Both the position numbers and the translations under genes were made by a program. Under the pieces are notes generated by a model, which was given only the letters and a program-made list of their open reading frames with translations, was not told the origin of the DNA and did not search any database. A stretch of DNA of 64,000 nucleotides. Origin: JAMXLO01 sp963794185 (GTDB lineage: Bacteria; Pseudomonadota; Alphaproteobacteria; Acetobacterales; Acetobacteraceae). Positions 9,937-18,920 of this stretch are shown one piece after another. The DNA is taken from NCBI GenBank assembly GCA_963794185.1, contig CAWCDM010000096.1:1-64000 (forward strand). The letters run 5' to 3'. Each line of letters opens with the position of its first letter. Positions within the stretch are counted from its first letter, which is position 1.

Positions 9937-10086
9937 GTCATGATTCCTTATTCGGTTGCCGTTGGCAGGGTATACATTTCTGATGCCAAACCTCGGCGCC
10001 AGCCTGACGGGCGTAGCGTCATGGTCGTGTCGCAGAGTTGGTGGAAATTGGCGTGGCGGCATCTCCGGCGGGATGAAGTTATCGTA

Positions 10087-10522
10087 TCATGCGGCGAGGT
10101 CAATGCATTGAACGGTTGGCTTCTCGGTAAGTGTTTGCCATCCGTCTACCTTGCGCATGGTGATCTGACCGGAAGCCAGCAATGCCCAGAACAGCATGGC
10201 GGCAGTCTCCGCTGAGGGCAGCACCGTTTGCGTCTCGATGCGACGCTTGAACTCCTCATGTATCCGTTCGATAGCATTGGTGGTGCGCCGATCGCCACTG
10301 ACCGTCGGGCAACCGGGAGAAGGTGAACAGCCGGTCACCGGCTTCCTCCAAGCTGTCGGCAACGGCACGACATTTCAGTCGCCGTTTGCGGATGAATGAC
10401 TTGCGGCGCGTTTCGATCTCCTTCGGCGTGCTGGCGTAGATCATGTCATTGTAGTCGGCGGAAATCTCCTCATGCACCCGCTCAGGAGCGTGCGCCAACA
10501 GGTTGCGGTGCAGCCCCGTCAT
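10087..10522 (-). mobile_element. IS256-family transposase, C-terminal remnant
   Basis: Two reverse frames give the C-terminal part of an IS256 (Mutator-type) transposase: RNLLAHAPERVHEEISADYN, DSLEEAGDRLFTFSRLP, then after a one-base shift near 10300 TTNAIERIHEEFKRRIETQ and WALLASGQITMRKVDGWQ, stop at 10087. The TTNAIERxxEEFKRRxxxQ block carries the catalytic Glu of the family. The N-terminal two thirds with both Asp residues are gone. A further 30 residues at about 10520-10610 are open but not recognised. Confidence 0.8.
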
Positions 10523-10779
10523 CAGCCCGAAAGAACAGACGCAGTTGCCAGCGCCGCTCGCCTGTCTCCGAGTTCATGATCGGCGCGATGCCGGGGCGCA
10601 GCTCCTTGTGAGCTGGGAACCGAAAACCCGCTCTGGAGCTTCCCCTTTCCCGCGCCTGCCGAGCCTCGGAACCACGTGCTATCCTGGAAAATCCGCCGTT
10701 CGCGCGTATTAATGGTCTGGCCGTGCGACCGGATCAAGCATGATCCCTCTGAATCAACCGTGAGCCCAGGCGTCTTTGC

Positions 10780-11094
10780 TCAGCCGCAAAACCGCCCGCA
10801 GTTGATGCGGATCGGAATGACCGGCTGGACATTGAGGATGTCCTGTGTGCCCTGGTGCGGCCCGGTGTTGAAGTTGGTGTTGTTCTGAAACGGGAAGCTG
10901 TAGAGGCCGCCGGTCGGGTTTTGCAACTTCTTGGCCAGTGCGGTCGCGCTGTTGCCGTCACTATCGCTATCAACATCGGGCGGCTGAACGCGCACCGGCG
11001 GCTGCTCGCCCGGCGTCGCGGTTTGTGCCGCGGCGCCGGTGGCCAACATCGAGAGCGTGAGCAGCCCTGCGCTCGCCGTGATCCAGGCTTTCAT
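10780..11094 (-). pseudogene. outer-membrane transporter-like protein, N-terminal fragment
   Basis: ATG 11094 starts a signal peptide (MKAWITASAGLLTLSMLATG, cut near AAA-QT). The next part holds NSATALAKKLQNPTGGLYSF, PFQNNTNFNTGPHQGTQDIL and NVQPVIPIRIN, the N-terminal hallmark of a widespread predicted beta-barrel 'transporter' family where LQNPxxxxxxxPFQNNxNF is conserved. Similarity ends after PIRIN and a stop follows, so the barrel itself is missing. The upstream frame reads into it without a stop, a sign of local frameshifts. Confidence 0.6.
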
Positions 11095-11109
11095 GCTTTG
11101 CCGTCCGAT

Positions 11110-11640
11110 TTGCGGCTTACGCACCGTGCCGAGGAGCGGAGTTTTCACCGGAGCGGCTACTCCGTAGATGATGGTGAAGCCCGACCCTCCGCCCTGGGTC
11201 GACGTGGGAGCGAACGGTTTCGCCGCAGTCGCCGCTTCGACGCTATCCCAGTTGTTCGCGTTCGCTACCCAGACATTGCCGGCCGGGTCGATCGGCCCGA
11301 TGGTGGGTATCTGGATGGTGCCACCCTGGAAAAAGTGGATGAGATCGCCAGGCTTGACGCCTGGGGGATGGCCGTCCGGGTTGGCACCGGCGAACATCGC
11401 AACGCCCCGACCCAGACCGCTGGCAACCCAGACGTCGTCGTTGCCGTCGATCGCCAAGCCCCAAGGCGCGTTCAATGCGCCGGCTCAGTGAAGCCAGCTT
11501 GATCCAATTGGGTGCCGTCGGGACGGATCATGCTTACGATGCCGGTCTTTCTTGCCCTCAGCCTCGAACTTCCCCAGGGCGTCCAGGATCATCGCAAACT
11601 GCACCATGCTCGACACGCCGTCGGGGATCTCCGCCAACCG
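11110..11640 (-). pseudogene. NHL/virginiamycin-lyase-like propeller protein, frameshifted remnant
   Basis: Several reverse frames must be joined: IPDGVSSMVQFAMILDALG, SMIRPDGTQLDQAG, then LNAPWGLAIDGNDDVWVASG, GDLIHFFQGGTIQIP, IDPAGNVWVANANNWDSVE. The repeated PWGLAIDxxxxVWVA / DPAGNVWVANxxNW pattern is that of NHL-like beta-propeller blades. At least two shifts (near 11480 and 11550) separate the pieces. Probably once a secreted sugar- or peptide-binding propeller encoded just before the transporter-like gene. Confidence 0.5.
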
Positions 11641-11803
11641 TCTCTACGTTGATCCAGATCAACGCGGCATACGGCGCGGTGATCGAATACAAAGCGAACC
11701 TTGCGTCCACCGAACATCAGCGTTGCCGGCGCTAGAGGTCGATGACAAGACGAAGCTGTACGGGGCAATTCAGCTTACTAGAAATGGAGATGCGACATAA
11801 ACG

Positions 11804-12646
11804 ATGATGAACACGCAGAACTGGATCGGCTGCAACGTGAATATAAGACGGCGGTCGATGCTTGGGTATGGTCTTCCTTTAAAAAAGCGGTCTCGGTATG
11901 CGCGGTGGCCTGGGTGTGTGTTCTTGCGGTGGCTTCAAGTGCGCGCCCAGAATGCCGTCGACCCCGACGCGCAAGGCGTGCTTGCCGCCATGTCGAACTA
12001 TCTGGGCGGCCTGAAGAGTTTTTCGGTCGAATTCTCCGCCGTTGACGAAGTCGTCACCCCTGAGGGCGAGAAACTTCAGTTCCTCCACTCCGGCGAGATT
12101 GTCGTGCAACGGCCGGACAAGCTACACGCAATCCGCAAAGGCGCGACCGGAACCGCCGAAATGTTCCTTGATGGCAAGGCGCTCACGCTATTCGCCGAAA
12201 AGCCCAACGCTTATATGCAGCTTGACGCGCCCAGCATAAGTGCCGCGATCGTGGTCGTTCACAACCTTGGATACGACGCGCCGGGTGCCGATCTAATCGA
12301 CTCGAAGCCGCTGGACAGCTCAACGGCGGACATGAGCAGCGGCGCTCATATCGGCATGACGTTCATCGACGGCGTCGAGGTGCACCAACTCGCCTTCCGC
12401 GGAGCGGATGTAGACTGGCAGTTGTGGGTCACGGCAGGAGACAAACCGCTGCCGCTAAGATACGTGATAACGACCAAGTCGATCAGTGGTTCGCCGCAAT
12501 ATACGTTGCAGATGAAAAACTGGAACACGGCTCCGCAGATCACCGCCGCACGTTTCATGTTTTCGCCGCCGCAAGGCGCAAAGAAGCTGGATCCGGCTTC
12601 GGTCAGTGTCAACGCGATCGGCGATATAACCATCAAAGGGAAGTGA
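11804..12646 (+). CDS. DUF2092 periplasmic protein (LolA-like fold)
   Basis: The body from about 11955 reads AVDPDAQGVLAAMSNYLGGL, KSFSVEFSAVDEVVTPEGEK, DGKALTLFAEKPNAY and PLPLRYVITTKSISGSPQYT, matching DUF2092 periplasmic proteins related to LolA/LolB lipoprotein carriers. The ATG at 11804 gives an odd basic N-terminus. A proper signal peptide (KKAVSVCAVAWVCVLAVASS) lies in another frame just before AQNAVDP, so one extra C near 11950 probably shifts it out of frame. Still earlier, that same other frame contains DDEHAELDRLQREYKTAVDA, a scrap of a different small gene. The next small gene starts 8 bases after the stop. Confidence 0.65.
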   Translation: MMNTQNWIGCNVNIRRRSMLGYGLPLKKRSRYARWPGCVFLRWLQVRAQNAVDPDAQGVLAAMSNYLGGLKSFSVEFSAVDEVVTPEGEKLQFLHSGEIVVQRPDKLHAIRKGATGTAEMFLDGKALTLFAEKPNAYMQLDAPSISAAIVVVHNLGYDAPGADLIDSKPLDSSTADMSSGAHIGMTFIDGVEVHQLAFRGADVDWQLWVTAGDKPLPLRYVITTKSISGSPQYTLQMKNWNTAPQITAARFMFSPPQGAKKLDPASVSVNAIGDITIKGK

Positions 12647-12654
12647 GCGGAACG

Positions 12655-12843
12655 ATGTCGATAGTTCTGCAATTCGCCGTCATCGTGCTGGCATTCGGGT
12701 TCTTCATGGAAGCGAAGCCGGTATCTTATGTCCTGCAGGGGCTTCACGGTTCGTGGATGTCCACGGCCCAGGCCATCGTGGGCCGTCCGGCGACGCCAGT
12801 CAGCGCCGCTGGCGTGGCGCGACGCACCGTGCGGCGCTACTGA
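12655..12843 (+). CDS. small membrane-anchored hypothetical protein, 62 aa
   Basis: ATG 12655 lies 8 bases after the DUF2092 stop. An N-terminal hydrophobic stretch (IVLQFAVIVLAFGFFM) is followed by a tail ending RRTVRRY. Short proteins ending in VARRTxRRY accompany DUF2092 genes in related bacteria (recalled), which supports an operon. Its middle part looks shortened. Function unknown. Confidence 0.5.
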   Translation: MSIVLQFAVIVLAFGFFMEAKPVSYVLQGLHGSWMSTAQAIVGRPATPVSAAGVARRTVRRY

Positions 12844-13124
12844 TGGCATGCAATAAGGGGGGATGGCTAGCGCGGCCGGATGCGCCGGCCGCGGGCGCGA
12901 GCGGGCCATACCAATATGGTGTGACAGAGCGGCGGGCGACATTGGTCGGAAGCACTCGCGATCGGCTTGCTGCCTTCTCTTTGAGCCCCCGCCAGGAGCC
13001 GCCGACCGGACCGTGGCGCTCAATCCATAGGCCAAGTCGCGAAGATCGATGGACCTGGTGGCCGTGTCGATCCAGGATTGCTCCACGACCGCGTCGCTGC
13101 GTAGCCAACTCGCAGGGGGATAGT

Positions 13125-13589
13125 ATGAAGTCGAAGAAGCTCGTCGCGTTGCTGGCACTAAACGCCCTCGCATTCGGAAGCGCCTGTTCGTCCTCGGTCA
13201 AGGTCGGTCCGGAGGCCGTTGCCGGGCTCACACCGGATGGAACCGTGGACATGAACCAAGTGCAGGTAGCCTATATCGGTAATGCGGGTGGCGGAAGCGG
13301 CACTCTGTATTATCAGGGCAGATCTTATCCGTTCACCGTTGGTGGTCTCGGTGTCGGCGGCATTGGCGCTTCGACGGTCGACGCCGAAGGCGAGGTCTAC
13401 AAGCTGCGCAACCTGTCGCAGTTTGCCGGCTCTTATGCCCAGGCAAGTTATGGTTTCGTCGTCGGCACGACAAGCAAAGGCGATCTGTGGATGCAGAACG
13501 AAGCGGGCGTGATCATGCATCTGAAGGCGAAGCGCACCGGCCTGATGCTTAGCCTGGGCGGGGATGCCGTAGTCATAAGCATGCAGTGA
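13125..13589 (+). CDS. exported conserved hypothetical protein, probable lipoprotein
   Basis: ATG 13125 follows AGGGGGA. The N-terminus MKSKKLVALLALNALAFGSA then Cys looks like a lipoprotein signal, although the lipobox GSAC is not ideal. The mature part is Gly-rich beta structure: VQVAYIGNAGGGSGTLYYQG, RSYPFTVGGLGVGGIGAST, SLGGDAVVIS. The length is 154 aa and the frame is intact, unlike most neighbours. It follows the DUF2092 pair in the same direction with a 280-base gap. No enzyme motif; function unknown. Confidence 0.6.
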   Translation: MKSKKLVALLALNALAFGSACSSSVKVGPEAVAGLTPDGTVDMNQVQVAYIGNAGGGSGTLYYQGRSYPFTVGGLGVGGIGASTVDAEGEVYKLRNLSQFAGSYAQASYGFVVGTTSKGDLWMQNEAGVIMHLKAKRTGLMLSLGGDAVVISMQ

Positions 13590-14229
13590 ACGCCCCCTAC
13601 AGCGGGGCCGCTTTCCTATCATTTGCATAAGGCCGCGGTCGGAGGGCGCCCCCCTCCCCCGCTGGACCACGGCCCGTGGCCAGACTGAGTCGCACGAAGC
13701 CCCAGAATTCCGGACATTTCGGGGGGTGACCGCTCATCGGTCCTTTGACGGACGGCCAGGAAGGCTTCCTCCGTCCCGCGTGGAGCGCCATCCTGGTAGA
13801 GCGGTCGCCTGGCCACAGCCATGGCGCCGCGGAGGCCGGGTTACGCCAGATACCGATCAAAGAACTGCGCCACTTAATGATCAAAATGACAGCCTGTTCA
13901 GATTCGGGCAAGCCCGATTAAGGCGCGGTAAGCAAAGTTGTCGGTATCTTCGGGTGATGATTGCCCGCACCTCACGGGCGGCCTGTTCCCGCTGGCTGGG
14001 CTCTAGGTCGGGCGTGCCGGGCCAAGACCCCTGCCCCCCGCTTATGCCGACGGCCCGCTCCCAGCGGCCCATGGCATTCGGCCACCTCTGAAAACGACCC
14101 TTTGCGGTCGTTCAGGAGTGCACCAGACTTGATTTTTTGAGAGGCCGATATCGGCTGTGATTGAGCAATGAACCTAACCCGCAGCAAGCTCCACCGGCCG
14201 TCCGTCCGGGGCCCGGCGATAGGCGTCCC
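13590..14229. other. no supported gene
   Basis: Open frames on both strands (e.g. 13726-14091 plus, 13881-14072 minus) have no recognisable motif and compete with each other. Probably eroded sequence between the DUF2092 cluster and the nitrile-hydratase remnant. Confidence 0.4.
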
Positions 14230-14531
14230 CTAGGCCGCCGTGCGCATTTCTAGTGCCTCGGGATCGGTCAGCCCCTTGGCGAGGCACAATCGCTCCAGAG
14301 CGGTCAGCCAATGTTCGTAGTAACGCGAGCCGTCATCCCGTGGATCAAGCGCGACGACTTCGCGCAGTACACGTCCAGTGTGTCAGCCCATTCGCGCCAA
14401 CCGAAATATCCAGCCTGGCTGAGTTGCACAGTCAGTGCGAAAACCTGGGCCTGCCACAGCTCGGCAAAAACCGGCTCACTGCTGTCGCGCGGCACGCCGG
14501 GAAGCGCGTCGATCACCTCGTACGGGGTCAA
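14230..14531 (-). pseudogene. nitrile hydratase accessory protein, frameshifted
   Basis: The frame from about 14531 reads LPGVPRDSSEPVFAELWQAQ, FALTVQLSQAGYFGWREWAD, the N-terminal half of nitrile hydratase activator/accessory proteins (small beta-subunit-like chaperones that help load the metal). A shift near 14325 leads to GSRYYEHWLTALERL and LTDPEALEMRTAA, the C-terminal half, ending at 14230. Alpha and beta subunit genes are not present. Confidence 0.65.
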
Positions 14532-14640
14532 GATAGTCGTCCCACAGGTCGAGATACACGCATCGGCAGGGTTGGCTTCGCCTTGAGCCAGCCGTGGTCG
14601 GCGCCACCCAGTTCGGCGAACTTCCTGCGTTCGATCATGA
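14532..14640 (-). pseudogene. pirin N-terminal remnant
   Basis: ATG 14640 opens MIERRKFAELGGADHGWLKA, the conserved start of pirin-family cupins (quercetin-dioxygenase-like). After LKAKP the match stops and the frame soon ends. It faces away from the LysR remnant, a common pirin/LysR layout. Confidence 0.6.
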
Positions 14641-14752
14641 TGGTTTCTCCTGTGCGGAAGCGAGGCCGCGGCCCCAGTTGTGAATGCAAGGTGGTGCTTG
14701 ACGGTAGTGCCGAAAACAGAAGGGATGGAAAGTCATCGTTTCCATTTCAGGA

Positions 14753-15075
14753 GGCATCGGCACGTCCCTACCCGACCTGGAAGCCTGGGCGATCTTCGCC
14801 AAGGTGGCCGAGACCGGCTCCATCCCTGCCGCCGCCGCCGAACTGGACCCGTCCGGCCCGACCGTGTCGAAGGCGATACCGCGGCTGGAGACAAAGCTCG
14901 CCGAACGGCTGATCCATCGATCCATCGCACCTCGCGCCGCTTCGCGCCTGACCAAGGCCGGACGGATCCTGGTGGTGCGCGCAGCCCAAATCCTCGCCGA
15001 GGCGAGGCAGTCGAGGCGGAAGCCACGCCACGTCGGCAGTGCCGCGCGGCCGCGTGCGCCTACCCGCCCCAGCGT
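14753..15075 (+). pseudogene. LysR-type regulator, DNA-binding end only
   Basis: The plus frame contains LPDLEAWAIFAKVAETGS, AAAELDPSGPTVSKAIPRLE and RLTKAGRILVVRAAQILAEA, the winged helix-turn-helix of LysR regulators. A shift near 15020 leads into SAVPRGRVRLPAPAS, the start of the effector domain, and similarity then stops. No effector-binding domain remains. Confidence 0.65.
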
Positions 15076-15162
15076 CGCGCCCGCGGGCCCGAACGTCCAG
15101 GTCTGTTCTCGGCTCCTCCCATCTGGTACAGTTCTTCAACCGCTAGACTACGGAGTGTCGCT

Positions 15163-15335
15163 CGGTGTCCACGCCAGTTCCCAAGACCACTCCGGTGCTT
15201 GACCAGGACATCGCTGCGCTCGGCTCCCCGAGCGCGAGAATCTTCAGGCGTTGCTGGGACCGCCACCAATCATCTATGGCGAGACCAAGGATGCCTACGA
15301 CGCATTCTTCGCGCGTGTTCAGGCTTCGTATCTGC
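15163..15335 (+). pseudogene. hypothetical protein fragment cut by IS66
   Basis: From GTG 15163 the frame reads STPVPKTTPVLDQDIAALGS, and after a shift near 15230 LLGPPPIIYGETKDAYDAFF and ARVQASYLLNPPGA. The text is coding-like and ends where the IS66 transposase begins, suggesting interruption by the element. Not recognised. Confidence 0.35.
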
Positions 15336-16740
15336 TCAACCCGCCTGGAGCACTGATCCGCCGCGCAGAATGGCGAGAATGGCTTGGTGTGCATTGATGC
15401 CGCGTCGCGCCGCAGTGCCGACAACGGATCTGATGGTGGCGAACAGGTCGGCACCCCAGCTCGAACGGAAGCCGCCGGTGACCTTGCGGTAGGTGGCGGT
15501 GGGCCGCAATTCTCGCTCGCTACCGTTGTTGTCGGGCGGGACGTCAGGATGTTCGAGGAAGGTGAATAAGTGGCTGCGCACCTTGCCGTAACGTTTGCGT
15601 AGTCGCTTGCCGTGGCGGTTGGTGGGTGCCAACACCATGATCGCGTTCAGGTCGCGATCCAACCTGCACTGATAGGTTCGTCGTGTGCTCTCGGCCAGTT
15701 GCTTGCGCCGCCGCGCCAGCACCACGGCACGCAGCAACAGCATCTTCATGCGCGGCGCGAAGATCGCGTCTCCCGCCTCGATCGCATACTGGCAATCACG
15801 CAATTGATGCGCCAGGCAGACTTGCCAAAGATCGGCATGCCCCTGCTGGGCGCTGTAGAGGTCGGACACCCAGATGCTGGGTCGATGGCCGGCCAATACA
15901 TCGGCGACAACACTGGCCGCACGGCTATTGCGGATCACGTGGATCACCACCTGATCGTTCTGGAATACCCAGTTCCAGTGGGTGCGTCCGTCGATCCGTA
16001 CCGGTGGTCTCGTCGGAGCAGATGATCCGAGAACGGCGCAGCCGAGCGAGGATAGCCGTCACCTCATTGTCGAAGCATGGCGCGGCGCGGCGGAACATCG
16101 CATCCAGCGCTCCCTCGCTGATCTGCAAGGCAAACAGTTGGAGGAACAGCTGTGTCAGACGACGATAGCTGATCGCGTGGCTGAAGCGCAGGTAGATCGC
16201 CAACGCCAGGATGTTCACACTGAACGGCGAACCTTCTTCCATGCCCTCGGGCACCGGCGCCAGCGTGACGCCGCGACAGCGCGGGCAGTGCCCGGCATAC
16301 CGTTCCACGCGGGTCACCACGGGGCGAACCACTGGAAGCTCTATCTTATCGTAGCGACCGTGCAGCACCTGGTCCGCTTCACCCAACGCCGCGTGGCAAT
16401 GCACACAGGCCGCCGCCTTGGCAATCACTGTCTCATCGGGATCGATGGACAGCGCCCGGCCGCCACCCTTACGACCCAGACTGCCCTGGCGCGGCCCGTT
16501 GCGCTTGGTCTTCTCCGCTTGATTGGGCTTCTGTCCCTTCGATGGTGGCAGGCTGGAATTGCCGGGTGTCTTCGGCGGGTGGCCGAGCTTGGCTTTGAGT
16601 TCCGCGATGTGCTGTTCGGCCGCCTCAAGCCGCTGCCACAGCGTTTGGATCAACGCGTCCTTCTCGGCGTGGCTCAGTTGGCTGAGGTCGGGAAGCTGGG
16701 GCACCCGAAGCTTGAATCGAGTCGCCCGTGACCGCGTCAA
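15336..16740 (-). mobile_element. IS66-family transposase (TnpC), one frameshift
   Basis: ATG 16740 starts a helical leader (ALIQTLWQRLEAAEQHIAEL), a zinc-finger-like region (CVHCHAALGEADQ, YAGHCPRCRGV) and the first catalytic Asp (RIICSDETT). The frame then breaks near 15990. The second frame begins VVIHVIRNSRAASVVADVL-like text with a second Asp in SIWVSDLYSAQQGH, and the catalytic Glu in NNGSERELRPTATYRK, ending at 15336. All DDE residues are present across the two frames. TnpA and TnpB helpers of complete IS66 elements were not found, so it is a solo, probably inactive copy. Confidence 0.85.
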
Positions 16741-16779
16741 TCATTTCTTTGTGGATGGTCAGCTCAGCGCCAAACCGCC

Positions 16780-17036
16780 CCCAAATGCTCCGGCGAACCG
16801 GGGATGAGCAGATACCAGGCTTCGGTGCGACCCAAGGACATCTTCGAAGAGATTTGGGTCAGGGACATTGTCGACTTGGATTGGGGGGCGCAGCGTCTTC
16901 GACGTCTGAAGGACAGTCTGCTGGTTGCCACAACGCAAGAAGCGATAACAGCGGTAATGCTGCCCATAATCGGTGACGACAATGCGCTTGATCTGGCTCA
17001 TGGTTGGGCAGTGCGGAAACCAGAATTCGTCGCAAA
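16780..17036 (+). pseudogene. fragment of a conserved alphaproteobacterial hypothetical protein
   Basis: The plus frame reads PGMSRYQASVRPKDIFEEIW, VRDIVDLDWGAQRLRRLKDS and DNALDLAHGWAVRKPE. The FEEIWVRDxVDLxWExxRLRRLK pattern recurs in uncharacterised short alphaproteobacterial proteins. It is cut on the right exactly where IS1380 copy B begins (17037) and on the left near the IS66 gene. The overlapping reverse frame (16759-17001) is its shadow. Confidence 0.5.
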
Positions 17037-17242
17037 GCCGTCGGACGACAGCAGGCCACCGTCAAAACGAGCGATGATTGGTTTGCCAGCAACCGGCGAC
17101 AACCCCGGCAGCGACGTGGCAGATGCAACTTTGGCGCGCATGGTGTTTCAGCTTTCCAACGGGAATCGGTCCGACGCCAATTCCTACATCGGATCAATAG
17201 GTTGTACCAGACCCTTCAGATGCGCTGCATAATGCGGGCTAG
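17037..17242 (-). mobile_element. IS1380-family remnant (copy B)
   Basis: This stretch matches 2015-2221 base by base with a modest number of substitutions. It encodes in reverse a short piece of the same transposase start (LPGLSPVAGKPIIARFDGG-like) and the upstream terminal region. It interrupts the fragment at 16780-17036. The first unmatched bases on the element-end side are near 17243. Confidence 0.75.
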
Positions 17243-17789
17243 AGTGGGCCGGCGGTGACCGACGCGGACTTGGGCGAACTAAATACAGTTTTTCGGTTTT
17301 TCCCAGATTGACCATCGACGGGAGTGATCCGGAGAATGTCGGAATGTCATCTGGATATCTAGACAAATAATGTTGCTTCGTAAAGATAAAAGTATTGGGA
17401 TATTGGGAATATGATTAGCAGAAATCTGATTTGGCAGAACAAACCCATCGGCTCTATCTCATTGTTTTAGGCCGCTTTTATGCAACGTGCCGTGGCCGGC
17501 CACAGCCGCGTGGCCTCGACTATTGTTGCTCCCAGCTCGGGGTGGAGCTTGCGGGTGAATTGCTGGAATTCGAGGAGGTGCCGGAAGCTCTCGAGTACCG
17601 TCAAACCCTGCGCGCGCAGGCGGGAGGCAATCCGTCCACTGCAGCAGTTGAGGTGACCCCGCAGGGATTTTTAACCCCCGCATGAAGCGGACCTGTCTGC
17701 TGTGGGTCCAGGCTGTGTCAAAACCCGTGACTCGCTCACGGAGGGACTTGCTAAAATCGCGGCACGACTTCGGCGGAGAATATCTGGAT
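17243..17789. other. AT-rich stretch without a supported gene
   Basis: Positions 17280-17450 are clearly richer in A/T than the rest of the window and contain no recognised motif. At about 17480-17640 the reverse strand can read TVLESFRHLLEFQQFTRKLH and ELGATIVEATRLWP, which looks like protein but has no start, full length or known family. Confidence 0.4.
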
Positions 17790-18316
17790 GAAATGTTTCG
17801 TGCGGTGGGAGGAACGGACGCAGGACACTTTCTTACCTAGCTGCCTGGAAACAACGTAACCGAGGATAATCCTGTTCGCGTGATAGACGTTTTCATTACG
17901 GGGCTCGATTTGACCGGGTTTTGAGGGAATGCGCGCTCAGGCAACAGGGCGGCCAGGCTATCATCCGTCGACGCTTGCTGAAGATCTATCTCTACGGCTA
18001 CCTCAACCGCATCCAGTCTGCCGGCGCCCGGAGCGCGAGACCCAACGCAATGTCGAACTGATGTGGCTCACCGGTCGCTTGATGCCGGACTTCAAAACGA
18101 TTGCCAATTTCCGCAAGGACAATGGTCCGGCCATCCGCGGCGTCAGTTATTGTGCTCTGCCGTCAGCTCAACCTGTTCTCGCAGGCGGTGGTCGCGGTGG
18201 ATGGCAGCAAGTTCATGGCGGTGAACAATCGGGATCGGAACTTCACCAGCGCCAAGGTGCGGCGGCGCCTGGAGCAGATCGAAGCCAGCATCAATCGCTA
18301 CATGTCTGCGCTCGCT
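17790..18316 (+). mobile_element. IS1182-family transposase, N-terminal part
   Basis: Joined frames give TEDNPVRVIDVFITGLDLTG, ATGRPGYHPSTL, RETQRNVELMWLTGRLMPDF, KTIANFRKDNGPAIRGV, and LNLFSQAVVAVDGSKFMAVN with RRRLEQIEASINRYMSAL. This is the N-terminal half of an IS1182 transposase, with at least three frameshifts or stops. It ends abruptly after RYMSAL at 18316. The rest of the protein resumes at about 20103, 1.8 kb away. Confidence 0.75.
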
Positions 18317-18718
18317 AGACAAAACCGTCGACCTGCACGTCCGCCCTGTGTATCACTGGTTGGCCGATCGGGTCCGTGCGCATGTCTTTCTTTGCATGCT
18401 GGCCTATTACCCGGAATGGCACATGCGTCAGCGCCTCGCGCCGATGCTGTACGACGACACCGACAGGGAAGCTGCCGAAGCACTGCGCAAAAGCGTCGTA
18501 GCGCAGGCGCAGTGTTCTCCCGCTGCAGTCAAAAAGCAAACGACGGGCCTGACAGAAGACGGCTTGCCCGTACACAGCTTCCACTCGCTGCTCGCCGATC
18601 TCGCGACATTGGCGCACAACACCATCATCACAGCAATCACACCGAACCATCCACTCACCGTGGTGACCAGGCCACGCCGATCCAGCACAAGGCGTTCACC
18701 CTCCTCGGCATCGAGTGT
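18317..18718 (+). mobile_element. IS1634-family transposase, C-terminal remnant
   Basis: The plus frame starts in the middle of a protein: KTVDLHVRPVYHWLADRVRA, HVFLCMLAYYPEWHMRQRL, EDGLPVHSFHSLLADLATLA, then after a shift near 18675 TPIQHKAFTLLGIECSHM. The VRPxYHxLxxRVRAHxFLCMLAYY block is typical of the C-terminal end of IS1634 transposases. It follows directly on the IS1182 fragment. Confidence 0.7.
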
Positions 18719-18890
18719 AGCCATATGTGGACGGCCCCCTCCTTGCAAGGTGTTTTGCAGTGCTTTGATCGGATCGCTTGCGTCCATATGTCCGGCCTGT
18801 TTGTGCGCTCGCACATGAACGCTGGCCAAGATGGTTTCCGCGACGACGAGTTCCAAACAGTGAAGCGGCCTCATAGAGGGCCATGGCTAC
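18719..18890 (-). pseudogene. unknown protein fragment between two insertion sequences
   Basis: Two reverse frames, MALYEAASLFG and then LVVAETILASVHVRAHKQAG followed by DPIKALQNTLQGGGRPHMA, look like one short coding piece with a frameshift near 18850. It is not recognised. Confidence 0.3.
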
Positions 18891-18920
18891 ACGGAGTGTC
18901 TCGCGTCGTGGATCGATCGA

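Noticed and set aside
13726..14091. Plus-strand 121-codon frame
   Set aside because: No start signal, no motif, and an equally open reverse frame; not enough support for a gene.
14680..15492. Long plus-strand frame over the LysR remnant and the IS66 end
   Set aside because: Only short segments in other frames match LysR; this frame is Arg/Pro-rich noise crossing an IS border.
16759..17001. Reverse-strand frame over the IS66/IS1380 gap
   Set aside because: The plus strand there gives the more natural protein (FEEIWVRDIVDLDW), so the reverse frame is taken as its shadow.
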